Made by a program: the position numbers and the translations under genes. 64,000 bases of DNA from Zoogloea sp. (GTDB lineage: Bacteria; Pseudomonadota; Gammaproteobacteria; Burkholderiales; Rhodocyclaceae). The stretch covers positions 143,199 through 207,198 of the forward strand of contig NZ_JAQVCN010000002.1 of NCBI RefSeq assembly GCF_028689785.1. Direction: 5' to 3'. This document shows, piece by piece, positions 9,982-21,994 of the stretch (position 1 is its first letter; each line of letters starts with the position of its first letter). The notes beneath the pieces are model-generated. The model was not told the origin of the DNA. It worked only from the letters and a program-made list of their open reading frames with translations, and did no database searches.

Positions 9982-11334
9982 TCAATCCGTGTTCACTGTG
10001 GCTCCGACCGAGCCGTCGCTCAACTCGATGCGGACGCTTGAACCCGCAGCCAGCTTGGTGACACTGCGCACGATGCTGCCATCGGCGTTGCGGGTGATGC
10101 TGTAGCCGCGGGCCAGCACGGCACGGGGGTCGAGGTGGGCAAGGTGCTGCTGCAGGGCGTCCAGCCGCGCCTGATGACGTGCCAGCAGGCCGTGGGTGGC
10201 GCGCTGAAGGCGCTGGCCCAGGGCGTTCAGGTGCGCCAGCTTTTGGGCTGTGTCCGGGCGCCTGGCCTTGAGACGCAGGCCCAGACCGGCGACGCAGGTC
10301 TGGCGGCCGGCCAGGTGGCGGGCCATGCTGGCGCGCAGGCCTTGATCCAGGATTGCGAGGCGCAACTGGCTGCGCTCCAGGCGCTGCCGTGGGTGGCTGA
10401 GGCGTGCTGCTGCCCGGTCCAGGCGCTGGGCGGCGGCGTCGATGCGTCTTTCCATGCCGCGCCGCAGTCGGGCTGCCAGCTGTTCGAGGTTCTCACGCAG
10501 CTCGACGTAGGCCGCGCTGGCCAGCTCGGCGGCGGCCGTGGGGGTGGCGGCGCGCAGATCGGCGCTGAAATCGGCAATGCTGAAGTCGGTTTCGTGGCCC
10601 ACGCCGACCACTACCGGCAGCGGGCAGGCGCGGATCGCCCGGGCCACCCTTTCGTCGTTGAAGGCGGCCAGGTCTTCGAGGCTGCCACCGCCGCGCACCA
10701 GTAGCAGCACGTCGTTACCGTCCATGGCGGCTCGGGCTCCGGCGAGCTGGATGGCCGATGCAATCAGCGCCGGGGCGGTGTCGCCCTGTACGGGGGTGGG
10801 GTAGAGGCATACCGACATCTGGGGCGCCCGCCGGGCCAGGGCGGCGGTCACGTCCCGCCAGGCGGCGGCCTGGGGTGAGGTGACTACGGCAATGCCGCGG
10901 GGAAAGCGCGGCAGGGCGCGTTTGTGGGCCGGGTCGAACAGGCCTTCGGCCTCAAGCCGGGCCTTGAGGCGCAGGAAGGCTTCATACAGATTGCCAACCC
11001 CGGCCTGGCGCACGTTCTCGACGCTGAGCTGGTAGTCCCCGCGGGGCTCGAACAGGGTGACCAGGGCACGCACTTCCACCCGCATCCCGTGCTCCAGCCG
11101 GAAGGACAGGGATTGGGCGCGGTTGCGCCACATGGTGCAGCGCACCTGGGCCTGGTCGTCCTTGAGGGTGAAATAGAGGTGCCCGGAAGCGGCGCGGGTG
11201 AGGGTGGAGACCTCGCCGGCGATCCACATCAGGGGAAAGCTGCCTTCCAGTGCCTCCCGGGCAGCGCGGTTGAGCCAGGACACGGAAACGACGTCGGCAG
11301 CGCCATTGCGGAGGCTTGTCGAAGGGGAATTCAT
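9982..11334 (-). CDS. xseA: Exodeoxyribonuclease VII large subunit
   Basis: VSWLNRAAREALEGSFPLMWIAGEVS...LARGYSITRN; alternative upstream start at 11361. Confidence 0.95.
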   Translation of the reverse strand: MNSPSTSLRNGAADVVSVSWLNRAAREALEGSFPLMWIAGEVSTLTRAASGHLYFTLKDDQAQVRCTMWRNRAQSLSFRLEHGMRVEVRALVTLFEPRGDYQLSVENVRQAGVGNLYEAFLRLKARLEAEGLFDPAHKRALPRFPRGIAVVTSPQAAAWRDVTAALARRAPQMSVCLYPTPVQGDTAPALIASAIQLAGARAAMDGNDVLLLVRGGGSLEDLAAFNDERVARAIRACPLPVVVGVGHETDFSIADFSADLRAATPTAAAELASAAYVELRENLEQLAARLRRGMERRIDAAAQRLDRAAARLSHPRQRLERSQLRLAILDQGLRASMARHLAGRQTCVAGLGLRLKARRPDTAQKLAHLNALGQRLQRATHGLLARHQARLDALQQHLAHLDPRAVLARGYSITRNADGSIVRSVTKLAAGSSVRIELSDGSVGATVNTD

Positions 11335-11518
11335 GGCGGCGGATTCTACCGGAATCCACATCTACGCCGGATCAGCCCAAAAAAATCGCCTGATCGGGCT
11401 TGACTTGCCGGAAAATACCTAAGCTATTGATTTTAAACAACTGTTGTTGTTGCTCATTTTTTGACCCGAGGACTAAAAAGCCTTACGGACTGCGGGTTTA
11501 GGGGCATCGTCGGGCATC

Positions 11519-11551
11519 AATCCACAAAGTTATCCACAGATTTTGTGGATT
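11519..11551. promoter_or_regulatory. DnaA-box-like site inside a 10-bp inverted repeat
   Basis: AATCCACAAA (11519-11528) / TTTGTGGATT (11542-11551) flanking a consensus TTATCCACA (11530-11538). Confidence 0.5.
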
Positions 11552-11633
11552 GTCTCGGGATGTAACTCTGTTGCCTAGGGGATGTTTGCCGGGTTACATT
11601 CACGAGCTTGATTGGATTCCCAGGAGTGCTCGA

Positions 11634-12239
11634 GTGTTCGCCATCATCCAGGCTGCAGGCTGGCCAATCTGGCCCTTGTTGTTTGCTTCCATCGTGGCCG
11701 TGGCCTTGATCATCGAGCGGCTCATCACCTTGCGCCGCAGCAAGATCCTGCCGGACGGGCTCCTCGAGAAGGTTGTCGTCGAATTGCGCCAGGGTGGCGC
11801 CACCCCGGAGATGATCAACCGGGTTGCCCTGAGCTCCCCCCTCGGTCGGGTTTTTGCTGCTGGCCTGCGCAATGTGCGCAGCACCCGGGAGGTGATGAAG
11901 GAATCCATCGAAGAAACCGGCCGTGCCGTGTCTCACGATCTGGAGCGCTTCCTGACCACCCTCGGCACCATCGCCTCCATCAGCCCGCTGATGGGCCTGT
12001 TTGGCACCATCGTCGGCATGATCGAGATCTTCGGCTCCCAGGCGCCCGGCGGTTCCAACCCCCAGCAGCTGGCCCAGGGCATCTCCATCGCCCTGTACAA
12101 CACCGGCTTCGGTCTGGTGATTGCCATTCCCAGCATGATCTTCTGGCGTCATTTCCGGGCAACGGTGGATAGTCTGGTGATCGACATGGAACAGCAGGCC
12201 ATTCGCCTGGTCGAGATGATCCACGGCGATCGCCGCTGA
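11634..12239 (+). CDS. exbB: MotA/TolQ/ExbB proton channel family protein
   Basis: SPLMGLFGTIVGMIEIF, ISIALYNTGFGLVIAIPSM. GTG start at 11634 preceded by AGGAG preferred over the listed 11550. Confidence 0.9.
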   Translation: MFAIIQAAGWPIWPLLFASIVAVALIIERLITLRRSKILPDGLLEKVVVELRQGGATPEMINRVALSSPLGRVFAAGLRNVRSTREVMKESIEETGRAVSHDLERFLTTLGTIASISPLMGLFGTIVGMIEIFGSQAPGGSNPQQLAQGISIALYNTGFGLVIAIPSMIFWRHFRATVDSLVIDMEQQAIRLVEMIHGDRR

Positions 12240-12248
12240 GGGCCTGAC

Positions 12249-12671
12249 ATGAACTTTGGCCGTGGCCGCTCCCGCGAGGAGCCGGAGATCAACCTGATCC
12301 CGCTGATCGATGTGCTGCTGGTGATCATCATCTTCCTGATGCTGACCACCACCTATTCGCGTTTTGCCGGGCTGGAGATCAACCTGCCTACGGCCGATGC
12401 TCAGGCCAGCAGCGAGAAGACCGTCGAGGTCAACGTGGCAGTCACCGCGGCGGGTGATGTGGTCATCAACAAGCGTCCGGTGAATGGCTCTGGCCTGCAG
12501 GCCATCGTCGCGGCCATGCAGGCAGTGGTGCCGCCCGATGCCAAGGATCCGGTGGTCATCATCAACGCTGATGCCAAGGCCGCCCACCAGCGTGTGATCG
12601 ACGTGATGCAGGCGGCCCAGCAGGCCGGGCTGGTGCACATCTCCTTCGCCACCCAGGCGGCCCAGCGCTGA
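12249..12671 (+). CDS. exbD: ExbD/TolR family biopolymer transport protein
   Basis: EINLIPLIDVLLVIIIFLMLTTT. Confidence 0.93.
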   Translation: MNFGRGRSREEPEINLIPLIDVLLVIIIFLMLTTTYSRFAGLEINLPTADAQASSEKTVEVNVAVTAAGDVVINKRPVNGSGLQAIVAAMQAVVPPDAKDPVVIINADAKAAHQRVIDVMQAAQQAGLVHISFATQAAQR

Positions 12672-12682
12672 CGCTGTCGGGT

Positions 12683-13693
12683 ATGCCGCGCAGCGCCCCG
12701 GAGTTCTGGCGGCACCGGGGCCTGCGTGCTCTGGCCCTGTTTCCTCTCTCCCTGCTTTTTTCCCTGTTGTCTGCTGCGCGGCGCTGGTTCTACCGCGCCG
12801 GCGTGCTGCGCGTCGAGCGTTTGCCCGTGCCGGTCATCGTGGTCGGCAACATTGCCGTGGGAGGCAGCGGCAAGACGCCGGTGGCCCTCTGGCTGGCGGC
12901 TGAACTGAAGGCGCGGGGCTACACGCCCGGCATCATCAGCCGGGGCTATGGCGGACGTGTGGAAGGGGGGGCCGAGGTGACGTCGGGCGGCGATCCAGGT
13001 CACTTCGGTGATGAGCCGGTGCTGATGGCGGCCGTCTCGGGCTGCCCGGTGTTCGTCGGGCGCGATCGGCCGGCGACCGGCCGGGCCTTGCTGACGGCGT
13101 ATCCGGCGGTGGATGTGATCATTACCGACGATGGTCTGCAGCATTACCGGCTTGGCCGGGACGTGGAAGTGGTTGTGGTGGATGAGGCGACCCTCGGCAA
13201 CGGGCTGCGCCTGCCGGCAGGCCCCCTGCGGGAAGGCGTCGGGCGGATCGCCGCCAGCACCCTGGTGATGGCCCATGGCGCCCTTTCTGCCGGGCTGAGG
13301 CGCCGGCTGGTTGGAACCCCGGTGTTCGAGTTTTCCCTGGCGGGTGATGTTTTCGAGCGAGTGGCGAACCGCTCAGAGCGCTGCGAGCCGGCGCGTTTCC
13401 GTGGGCGTCGCGTGTGTGCCATGGCGGGTATCGGCCGGCCCGAACGCTTCTTCGGGCAGCTCGAAGCGATGGGCCTGACGCTTGAGCGGCGCCCGTTTCC
13501 CGACCATTACAGTTATACGGTGGCCGATTTGGCCATAGAAGACGGCGATGTCCTGCTGATGACCGAGAAGGATGCGGTAAAATGCCGGCCTTTCGCCCCG
13601 GCAGACAGCTGGGTGTGGCCGGTCCGGGCGCGGGTAGCGCCAGGCGCGGCGGAACTGATTGTGGAGAAGCTCGATGGACCCCCGACTGCTTGA
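12683..13693 (+). CDS. lpxK: Tetraacyldisaccharide 4'-kinase
   Basis: [38 protein letters not shown]. Confidence 0.96.
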   Translation: MPRSAPEFWRHRGLRALALFPLSLLFSLLSAARRWFYRAGVLRVERLPVPVIVVGNIAVGGSGKTPVALWLAAELKARGYTPGIISRGYGGRVEGGAEVTSGGDPGHFGDEPVLMAAVSGCPVFVGRDRPATGRALLTAYPAVDVIITDDGLQHYRLGRDVEVVVVDEATLGNGLRLPAGPLREGVGRIAASTLVMAHGALSAGLRRRLVGTPVFEFSLAGDVFERVANRSERCEPARFRGRRVCAMAGIGRPERFFGQLEAMGLTLERRPFPDHYSYTVADLAIEDGDVLLMTEKDAVKCRPFAPADSWVWPVRARVAPGAAELIVEKLDGPPTA

Positions 13694-13862
13694 AATCCTG
13701 GTTTGCCCGATTACCAAGGGGCCGCTCGACTTCCGCAAGGACAGGCAGGAGCTGTGGAGCATCAGCGCCCGGCTGGCCTACCCGATCCGCGACGGCATTC
13801 CTGTGATGCTCGAGGACGAAGCCCGTCCGCTGACCGAGGAAGAGCTGGCCCAGGCCCGTTGA
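13674..13862 (+). CDS. Trm112 family protein
   Basis: [20 protein letters not shown]...[13 protein letters not shown]; start ATG 13674, between lpxK and kdsB as is typical. Confidence 0.92.
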   Translation: MDPRLLEILVCPITKGPLDFRKDRQELWSISARLAYPIRDGIPVMLEDEARPLTEEELAQAR

Positions 13863-13863
13863 A

Positions 13864-15338
<1,475 letters not shown>

Positions 15339-15358
15339 GCTCCGATTGCCAGGCGCTG

Positions 15359-15391
15359 AGGGCCGGCCCAAGGGTCGGCCCTTGTCTTTTT
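15359..15391 (+). terminator. Rho-independent terminator after adk
   Basis: AGGGCCG...CGGCCCT stem followed by TTGTCTTTTT. Confidence 0.7.
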
Positions 15392-15416
15392 CAGGTGTCC
15401 CGCTGCGGGTGATCGA

Positions 15417-16670
15417 ATGATGGCCATGAATCTTCTGTACGCCCAGTCGGGCGGCGTGACGGCAGTGATCAATGCTTCGGCGGCGGGGGTGATCGCCACC
15501 GCCCGGGAGACCGGCGAGCGCATCGGCCGGGTGCTGGCCGCACGCAACGGCATTCTCGGGGTGTTGCGCGAGACCCTGGTGGATACGGCTGCCATCTCGG
15601 CCGATGATCTGGCGCGACTGCGGGGCACGCCGGGGGGCGCCTTCGGGTCGTGCCGCTTTGATCTGGATGCGGAGGAACGCAACCCGGCCCAGTATGACCG
15701 GCTCTTTCAGGTGCTGGCCGCCCATGATGTGGGTTACTTCCTCTACAACGGCGGCAACGGCTCCATGGAAACCTGCCGGCAGATCCAGGCTGCGGCCCGC
15801 GCCCGGGGCTATCCTCTGACCGTGGTGGGCGTGCCCAAGACCATCGACAACGACATCGTGCATACCGATTGCTGCCCGGGCTTCGGCTCTGCAGCGAAGT
15901 ACCTGGCCACCTCGGTCCGGGAGGTGGGGCTGGATTTGCGGGCCATGACCACCACCGGCGGCCGGGCCTTTGTGCTGGAAGTGATGGGGCGTAATGCCGG
16001 CTGGCTGGCAGCGGCATGTGCGCTGGCCGCCGATCGATCTGATTGCGCACCGCATATCATCCTGCTGCCCGAAGTGCCTTTCGACGAGAGGCCCTTCCTG
16101 GCCCGGGTGCGGGAGACGGTTGAGCGCCTCGGGTCTTGCGCTATCGTTGTTGCCGAAGGTTTGCGTGGGCCGGACGGGCAGATCCTGTCGATGCAGGCGC
16201 AGCATCCCAAAGGTTACGTGCAGTTGGGCGGGGCTGGGGAGGCCATCGCCGATCGCATTCATTCGGCGCTGGGTTACAAGGTGCACTACGCAGTGGCGGA
16301 CTACCTGCAGCGTGCTGCGCGTCATCTGGCTTCAAAGACCGACACCGCCCAGGCCTTTGCGGTGGGCAAGGCTGCCGTGCGCCGGGCTTTGGCCGGAAGC
16401 CCCGGGGTCATCGGTATCAAGCGCCTGTCCGGGCGGCCCTATCGCTGGCGCACCACCTTGCAGGCCTTCGAGAAGGTGGCCAACCTGGAACGCACGCTGC
16501 CGCCCGATTTCATTGCGCCGGATGGTCTGGGCGTGACTGAGGATTTTCGTAACTGGTGCCGGCCGCTGATTGCGGGTGAGGATCTGCCGCGCTTCGTGGA
16601 TGGACTGCCGGACTACCTGCATCTGCAACTCCCGCTGCTGGAGCGGAAGCTGCCGGGCTACGAACCCTGA
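15417..16670 (+). CDS. 6-phosphofructokinase, probably diphosphate-dependent
   Basis: NGGNGSMETCRQI, VPKTIDNDIVHTDCCPGFGSAAKY, MGRNAGWLAAA; GGNGS in place of GGDGS/GGDDT-type motifs. Confidence 0.9.
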   Translation: MMAMNLLYAQSGGVTAVINASAAGVIATARETGERIGRVLAARNGILGVLRETLVDTAAISADDLARLRGTPGGAFGSCRFDLDAEERNPAQYDRLFQVLAAHDVGYFLYNGGNGSMETCRQIQAAARARGYPLTVVGVPKTIDNDIVHTDCCPGFGSAAKYLATSVREVGLDLRAMTTTGGRAFVLEVMGRNAGWLAAACALAADRSDCAPHIILLPEVPFDERPFLARVRETVERLGSCAIVVAEGLRGPDGQILSMQAQHPKGYVQLGGAGEAIADRIHSALGYKVHYAVADYLQRAARHLASKTDTAQAFAVGKAAVRRALAGSPGVIGIKRLSGRPYRWRTTLQAFEKVANLERTLPPDFIAPDGLGVTEDFRNWCRPLIAGEDLPRFVDGLPDYLHLQLPLLERKLPGYEP

Positions 16671-16702
16671 GGGCAGGAGCACGCCCGCACTCTGCGGCGA
16701 CG

Positions 16703-17332
16703 TCAGGCCGGAACTGCCGGGTTGAGGCTGTAGGTGACGGTGAGGCTGGCCTTGGCCAGGATGTGACCGACCATGGCATTGCGTGCCTGCTGGCCGTCGA
16801 AGGGGCCGGACACGGAAAGCGTGGGTACATCAAGCGCGTACACCGTGAACACGTAGCGGTGGCGGATCGAATCATTCCAGGGCGGGCAGGGGCCGTCGTA
16901 GCCGAAGTAGTTGCCCTTCATCTGCTCGTCGTTGGCAAACCAGCCGGTGTAGTCATTGAGGCCGTGACGGCTCCCGTCGGGCAGGTCGGGGCCCGGCTTG
17001 CCGTTGGGCGTCACTTCGTGGGAGTGTTCCCCCTCGGCGATGCTCGTGGTGTTTTCTGGCAGGTCGATCAGCACCCAATGGAAGAAATCCACCCGCGGAA
17101 GTTCGGCGGGAACCTGCCGGCCTTCCTGGTTTACGTCGTCCCCGCGACTGGGTACGTCGGGGTCGTGGCAAATCACGGTGAAGCTGCGGGTGCCCGCTGG
17201 TGCTCCGCTCCAGCTGAGCTGCGGATTGCGGTTGCTGCCAAGGCAGACGTGCCCTTCGGCGGCGGGAATGCAGAAAGTGAAGGAGCCGGGAATCACGGCC
17301 CCATCGGCAAAGCTCTGGCTAGTCACTTGCAT
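16703..17332 (-). CDS. YbhB/YbcL family Raf kinase inhibitor-like protein
   Basis: NPQLSWSGAPAGTRSFTVICHDPDVP; GYDGPCPPWNDSIRHRYVFTVYALD. Confidence 0.93.
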   Translation of the reverse strand: MQVTSQSFADGAVIPGSFTFCIPAAEGHVCLGSNRNPQLSWSGAPAGTRSFTVICHDPDVPSRGDDVNQEGRQVPAELPRVDFFHWVLIDLPENTTSIAEGEHSHEVTPNGKPGPDLPDGSRHGLNDYTGWFANDEQMKGNYFGYDGPCPPWNDSIRHRYVFTVYALDVPTLSVSGPFDGQQARNAMVGHILAKASLTVTYSLNPAVPA

Positions 17333-17394
17333 TGTGTTGTGCTCTCCCCTTTAAGTCAGGGGATTTTAGCCAAGTTTGGCCGGTGCGTTGCCAC

Positions 17395-18963
17395 TCATGC
17401 ACTGCCGCGACGGAAGTCCCTGACCCGGAAGCCGAGGGCAAACAGCACCGCAAAATAGACGCTCATGCCGCCGATCACGAGGGCCAGCAGGCGCAGCACC
17501 CGCTCAAGCCCGGATGCAGTCAGCCACAGGGCGTTGCTGCCGGCAGCAAAATGCACGGACAGCCCAAGCGCGATGAGGGCGACGAGCAGCTTTGCCGCAA
17601 ACCTGCCCCAGCCGGGGAGAGGGGTGTAGACCGCTCGTTTGCGCAGGCCGTGGTAAAGCAGGCCGGCATTGACGCAGGAGGCCAGGCCGATGGACAGGGC
17701 CAGGCCGGCGTGCTGGAAGGGGCCGATGAAGACGAGGTTCATCAGTTGGGTGATGACCAGCGAGAAGATGCCGATGCGCACCGGAGTGCGCACATCCTGG
17801 CGGGAGTAGAAGGCCGGCGCCAGCACCTTCACCAGGATCAGCCCGGTCAGGCCGATGCTGTAGGCGATCAGGGCGGTGCGGGTTTGCAGGACGTCGTCGG
17901 CGCCGAAGGCCCCGTGGTGGAACAGGGTGCTGATCAGCGGCACCGCCAGCAGAGCCAGGCCGAGGGAGGCGGGCAGGGTCAGCATCAGGGTCAGGCGCAG
18001 GCCCCAGTCGAGCAGGGCTGAAAATTCGGCGGGCTTCTCGTCGGCGTGCATCTTGGAAAGGCTGGGCAGCAGGATGGTGCCCAGCGCTACGCCCAGCATG
18101 CCGGCCGGAAACTCCATCAGGCGGTCGGCATAATACAGCCAGGATACGCTGCCGCTGGGCAGGAAGGAGGCAAAAACGGTATTGATGAGCAGTGAGATCT
18201 GGCTCACCGAGACGCCCAGCATGGCGGGGCCCATGAGCTTCAGGATGCGCCGCACGCCCGGGTCGGAGAAGTTGAGGGAGAAGCGTGGCAGCATGCCGAT
18301 CTGTGCCAGGGGGCGCAGTTGCAGCAGCACCTGGGCCAGCCCACCAATGAACACTGCCCAGCCCAGGGCAAGGATGGGCGGGTTGAAGTAGGGCGCGGCG
18401 AACAGGGCCATGCCGATGAAGCTCAAGTTGAGCAGCACCGGGGTGAAGGCCGGGATCGCGAAACGGCTCCAGGTGTTGAGCACGCCACCGGCGAGAGCCA
18501 CCAGGGCCATGAAGAAGATGTAGGGGAAGGTGATGCGGGTCAGTTCGACGGTGAGCTCGAACTTTTTGATGTCGTCCGAAAAGCCTGGGGCGGTGGCGTA
18601 AATGATGGCAGGGGCGGCCAGGGCGCCGAGAATGGAGACGATCAGCACCACCAGCCCGAGGGCGCTTGCCACGTGATTGATCAGGCGGTGGGTTTCCTCC
18701 TCGCCGCGCTTGTTTTTGTATTCGGCGAGGATGGGGACGAAGGCTTGGGAGAAGGCCCCCTCGGCGAACATGCGGCGCAGCAGGTTGGGCAACCGGAAGG
18801 CCACCACGAAGGCGTCCATCTCGATGCCGGCGCCAAAAGCGCGGGCCTGCACGAAGTCACGCACGAACCCCAGGATGCGCGAAAGCAGGGTCATGCCGCT
18901 GACCGTGGCAAGGGCGCGGAGGAGGTTCATCGAGGCCATGGAATCAGGGTGTTGCAAGGGCAA
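17395..18963 (-). CDS. murJ: Lipid II flippase MurJ (MviN)
   Basis: MNLLRALATVSGMTLLSRILGFVRD; RMFAEGAFSQAFVPILAEY. Confidence 0.96.
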   Translation of the reverse strand: MPLQHPDSMASMNLLRALATVSGMTLLSRILGFVRDFVQARAFGAGIEMDAFVVAFRLPNLLRRMFAEGAFSQAFVPILAEYKNKRGEEETHRLINHVASALGLVVLIVSILGALAAPAIIYATAPGFSDDIKKFELTVELTRITFPYIFFMALVALAGGVLNTWSRFAIPAFTPVLLNLSFIGMALFAAPYFNPPILALGWAVFIGGLAQVLLQLRPLAQIGMLPRFSLNFSDPGVRRILKLMGPAMLGVSVSQISLLINTVFASFLPSGSVSWLYYADRLMEFPAGMLGVALGTILLPSLSKMHADEKPAEFSALLDWGLRLTLMLTLPASLGLALLAVPLISTLFHHGAFGADDVLQTRTALIAYSIGLTGLILVKVLAPAFYSRQDVRTPVRIGIFSLVITQLMNLVFIGPFQHAGLALSIGLASCVNAGLLYHGLRKRAVYTPLPGWGRFAAKLLVALIALGLSVHFAAGSNALWLTASGLERVLRLLALVIGGMSVYFAVLFALGFRVRDFRRGSA

Positions 18964-19099
18964 AGAGGGTCGATGTTAGCGGCTTATGGCGCCCTGCAGC
19001 AATGCGATTTTCCGCGTTCGGCCGCGTTTGGCATGGCCGTGGCGCCCGTCGCGGAGGGCGATGGGGTAAAATGGCAAAAATTTTTGTGAGCTCGACCTG

Positions 19100-20068
19100 A
19101 TGAAAACCACGTTCCTAGATTTTGAACAGCCTATTGCGGAACTCGAGGCAAAGATCGAAGAACTACGCTTTGTGCAGGATGATTCGGCGGTGGACATCTC
19201 CGAGGAGATCGGCCGCCTGGAACAGAAGAACTACGGCCTGACCAAGGACATCTACGGCAAGCTGACACCCTGGCAGTGTGCCCTGGTGGCACGCCACCCC
19301 CAGCGTCCCTACACCCTCGACTACGTGCAGCACATCTTCACCGACTTCGAAGAGCTCCACGGGGATCGCAGCTTTGCCGACGACAAGGCCATCGTGGGCG
19401 GTCTGGCCCGCTTCAATGGCCAGTCCTGCATGATCATCGGTCACCAGAAGGGGCGTGACACCAAAGAGAAGATCCACCGCAATTTCGGCATGCCCCGGCC
19501 GGAGGGCTATCGCAAGGCCATGCGACTGATGAAACTGGCCGAGAAGTTCAATCTGCCGGTGTTCACCTTTGTTGACACGCCCGGCGCCTACCCGGGCATC
19601 GACGCCGAAGAGCGGGGCCAGTCCGAAGCCATCGGCCACAACCTGTTCGTGATGGCCGAGCTGAAGGTGCCGCTGATCTGCACCATCATCGGCGAGGGCG
19701 GTTCCGGTGGTGCGCTGGCGATTGCCGTCGGCGACCAGTTGCTGATGCTCCAGTACTCCACCTACTCCGTGATTTCGCCGGAAGGTTGCGCTTCCATCCT
19801 CTGGAAGAGTGCCGAGCGTGCGCCCGATGCGGCGGAGACAATGGGTATCACCGCATCCCGGCTCAAGTCCCTGGGCCTGATCGACAAGGTGGTGAGTGAG
19901 CCGGTGGGGGGCGCCCATCGGGATCATCGAGCCATGTCCCAGAACCTCAAGCGGGCGCTCCAGGATGCCCTGCGCCAGGTTTCCGAATTGTCTCCCTCCG
20001 AACTGCTTGAGCGGCGTTTCGAGCGTTTGATGAGCTACGGCAAGTTCAAGGAAATTGCCGTCGACTGA
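19100..20068 (+). CDS. accA: Acetyl-CoA carboxylase carboxyltransferase subunit alpha
   Basis: [60 protein letters not shown]. Confidence 0.98.
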   Translation: MKTTFLDFEQPIAELEAKIEELRFVQDDSAVDISEEIGRLEQKNYGLTKDIYGKLTPWQCALVARHPQRPYTLDYVQHIFTDFEELHGDRSFADDKAIVGGLARFNGQSCMIIGHQKGRDTKEKIHRNFGMPRPEGYRKAMRLMKLAEKFNLPVFTFVDTPGAYPGIDAEERGQSEAIGHNLFVMAELKVPLICTIIGEGGSGGALAIAVGDQLLMLQYSTYSVISPEGCASILWKSAERAPDAAETMGITASRLKSLGLIDKVVSEPVGGAHRDHRAMSQNLKRALQDALRQVSELSPSELLERRFERLMSYGKFKEIAVD

Positions 20069-21386
20069 GCTCGTTGCCGCTGTCGTCCGTCAGTGGCGGC
20101 AGCTTCCCGTCGCGCCGGCCCGGCTCAGGGTCGGCCTCAGCGGCGGGCTTGATTCCTGTGTTCTCCTGCATGTCCTCGCCGGTTTGCGCGAGGCGCTCGG
20201 CTTCGAACTCACGGCGATCCATGTCAGTCATGGGCTGATTCCCGGTTCGGCCGCGTGGGCACAGTCGTGTGCCCGGCTGTGCGAGCGCCTGGACGTTCCA
20301 TTTGCGGTGCGTGAGGTGGTGGTCCGGCGTGATCACCCGGGCGGGCTTGAGGCCGCAGCGCGGGAGGCCCGCCATGCCGCCCTGGGAGAAGACGCCGACG
20401 GTGCGTTGCTGGTTCTGGCTCATCACCGGGACGATCAGGCCGAAACCGTGCTTTTTCGCGCCCTCCGGGGGGCGGGGGTGCGGGGAGCGGGGGGTATGCG
20501 GGTGTTCGATGCCCGGTCTGGAGGGGCCGGCATCTGGCGTCCGTTTCTGGAGGCGCCGCGTCGGGATCTGCAGGCCTACGCCACGGCGCATGCCCTGGAC
20601 TGGGTCGAGGATCCGAGCAACCAGGACCTGCGCTTTTCCCGCAATTTTCTGCGTCTGGACGTGCTGCCCCGCATCGAGGTGCGCCAGCCGGGCGCAGCTG
20701 CCGCGCTGGCCCGAACCGGGCGTCTGTGCGCGGAGGCGGCCGATCTCCTCGATGATCTGGCCGACCTGGATCTTGCGGCCATGGGAGGTGGGGAGGCGGG
20801 GCGCTTCAGTCATGCCGCAGCCTTGAGTCTGGCGCCGCCCCGTCTGCGCAACGTGATGCGCCGTGCCCTGGAACGCGCCGGGGCCCTGATGCCCGACGAA
20901 GACCGGCTGTGCGAGGCGGAGCGGCAATTGCGCCGTGGCACGGCTGCAGCCGGCTGGCGGCTGGTGCTCGGGACGCACGCCGTCTGTGTATACCGCGATG
21001 GTTGGTGGATCGAACCGGCTGAACTGCCTGCCGTTCCTGCAGCGCGTGCGTGGACGGACGAGCAGACGGTGGGCTGGGCGGGGGGCTTGGTGAGCCTTGT
21101 TCCGGCGGTGGGGCAAGGGATTGCGGCTGCGGCCCTGACCGGGGTGTGCTGTGAGCTGCGTGGGAGGAGTGGCGGCGAGCGGCTGCGTCTGAGGCCCGAT
21201 GGCCCGGGTCGGAGCCTGAAGAATCTGTTGCAGGAAGCGGCCGTTCCGCCCTGGTATCGCCCCTTGCTGCCTTTGCTGTGGGTGGATGGCCGCCTGGCCT
21301 GGGTGGCCGGGGTAGGGGTTGCTGCGGAGTTCCGTTGTCCGCCGGGTGAGCCTGGGGTGGTGGCAGGCTGGTCCGGAACCGCCTGA
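20055..21386 (+). CDS. tilS: tRNA(Ile)-lysidine synthetase
   Basis: [18 protein letters not shown]-loop; [20 protein letters not shown]. Confidence 0.94.
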   Translation: MPSTELVAAVVRQWRQLPVAPARLRVGLSGGLDSCVLLHVLAGLREALGFELTAIHVSHGLIPGSAAWAQSCARLCERLDVPFAVREVVVRRDHPGGLEAAAREARHAALGEDADGALLVLAHHRDDQAETVLFRALRGAGVRGAGGMRVFDARSGGAGIWRPFLEAPRRDLQAYATAHALDWVEDPSNQDLRFSRNFLRLDVLPRIEVRQPGAAAALARTGRLCAEAADLLDDLADLDLAAMGGGEAGRFSHAAALSLAPPRLRNVMRRALERAGALMPDEDRLCEAERQLRRGTAAAGWRLVLGTHAVCVYRDGWWIEPAELPAVPAARAWTDEQTVGWAGGLVSLVPAVGQGIAAAALTGVCCELRGRSGGERLRLRPDGPGRSLKNLLQEAAVPPWYRPLLPLLWVDGRLAWVAGVGVAAEFRCPPGEPGVVAGWSGTA

Positions 21387-21388
21387 AT

Positions 21389-21994
21389 TCAGTCGCGCCC
21401 GGGGGAGAGCAGCTGGGCCAGCTCGACTGCTGAGCGCACCCCCATTTTCTCGAACACGCGGGAGCGGTGCACTTCCACTGTACGCATGGAGATGTTCAGC
21501 TCATCCGCAATCACTTTGTTGAACTTGCCGGCGAGGACCAGATGCATCACCTCGTGCTCCCGGGGGGTGAGCTGGGCCAGGCGGCCGCTTACGGTCGCCT
21601 GGGTTTCCTGGTTGGCCAGGCGGCGGGCATCGCTTTCCATGGCCCGGATCACCACGTCCACCAAGGCATTGTCGTCAAAGGGCTTTTCGAGAAAATCGAA
21701 GGCGCCTTTCTTGAGAGTGCCGACGGCCATGGGCACGTCCCCGTGACCGGTGAGGAAGATCACTGGCATGGGGTTGCGGCGTTCGAGCAGGGCGTCGAAG
21801 CACTCAAGGCCACTCATTTCACGCATCCGGATGTCCAGCACGATGCAGCCATTGAAGTCCGGCTGCCATCCGGCGAGGAACTCCTCGGCCGAAGACCAGG
21901 TTCGGGCCGAGACATTGCGGGTACGCAGCAGCCAGGTGAGGGCATCGCGGATGGCTTCGTCGTCGTCGACGATGTGGGCGAGGGGTGCGGTCAT
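21389..21994 (-). CDS. FixJ/DctR-type response regulator (receiver + LuxR HTH)
   Basis: HIVDDDEAIRDALTWLL; FLTGHGDVPMAV; LTPREHEVMHLVLAGKFNKVIADELNISMRTVEVHRSRVFEKM. Start at 21994, not 22447. Confidence 0.92.
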   Translation of the reverse strand: MTAPLAHIVDDDEAIRDALTWLLRTRNVSARTWSSAEEFLAGWQPDFNGCIVLDIRMREMSGLECFDALLERRNPMPVIFLTGHGDVPMAVGTLKKGAFDFLEKPFDDNALVDVVIRAMESDARRLANQETQATVSGRLAQLTPREHEVMHLVLAGKFNKVIADELNISMRTVEVHRSRVFEKMGVRSAVELAQLLSPGRD

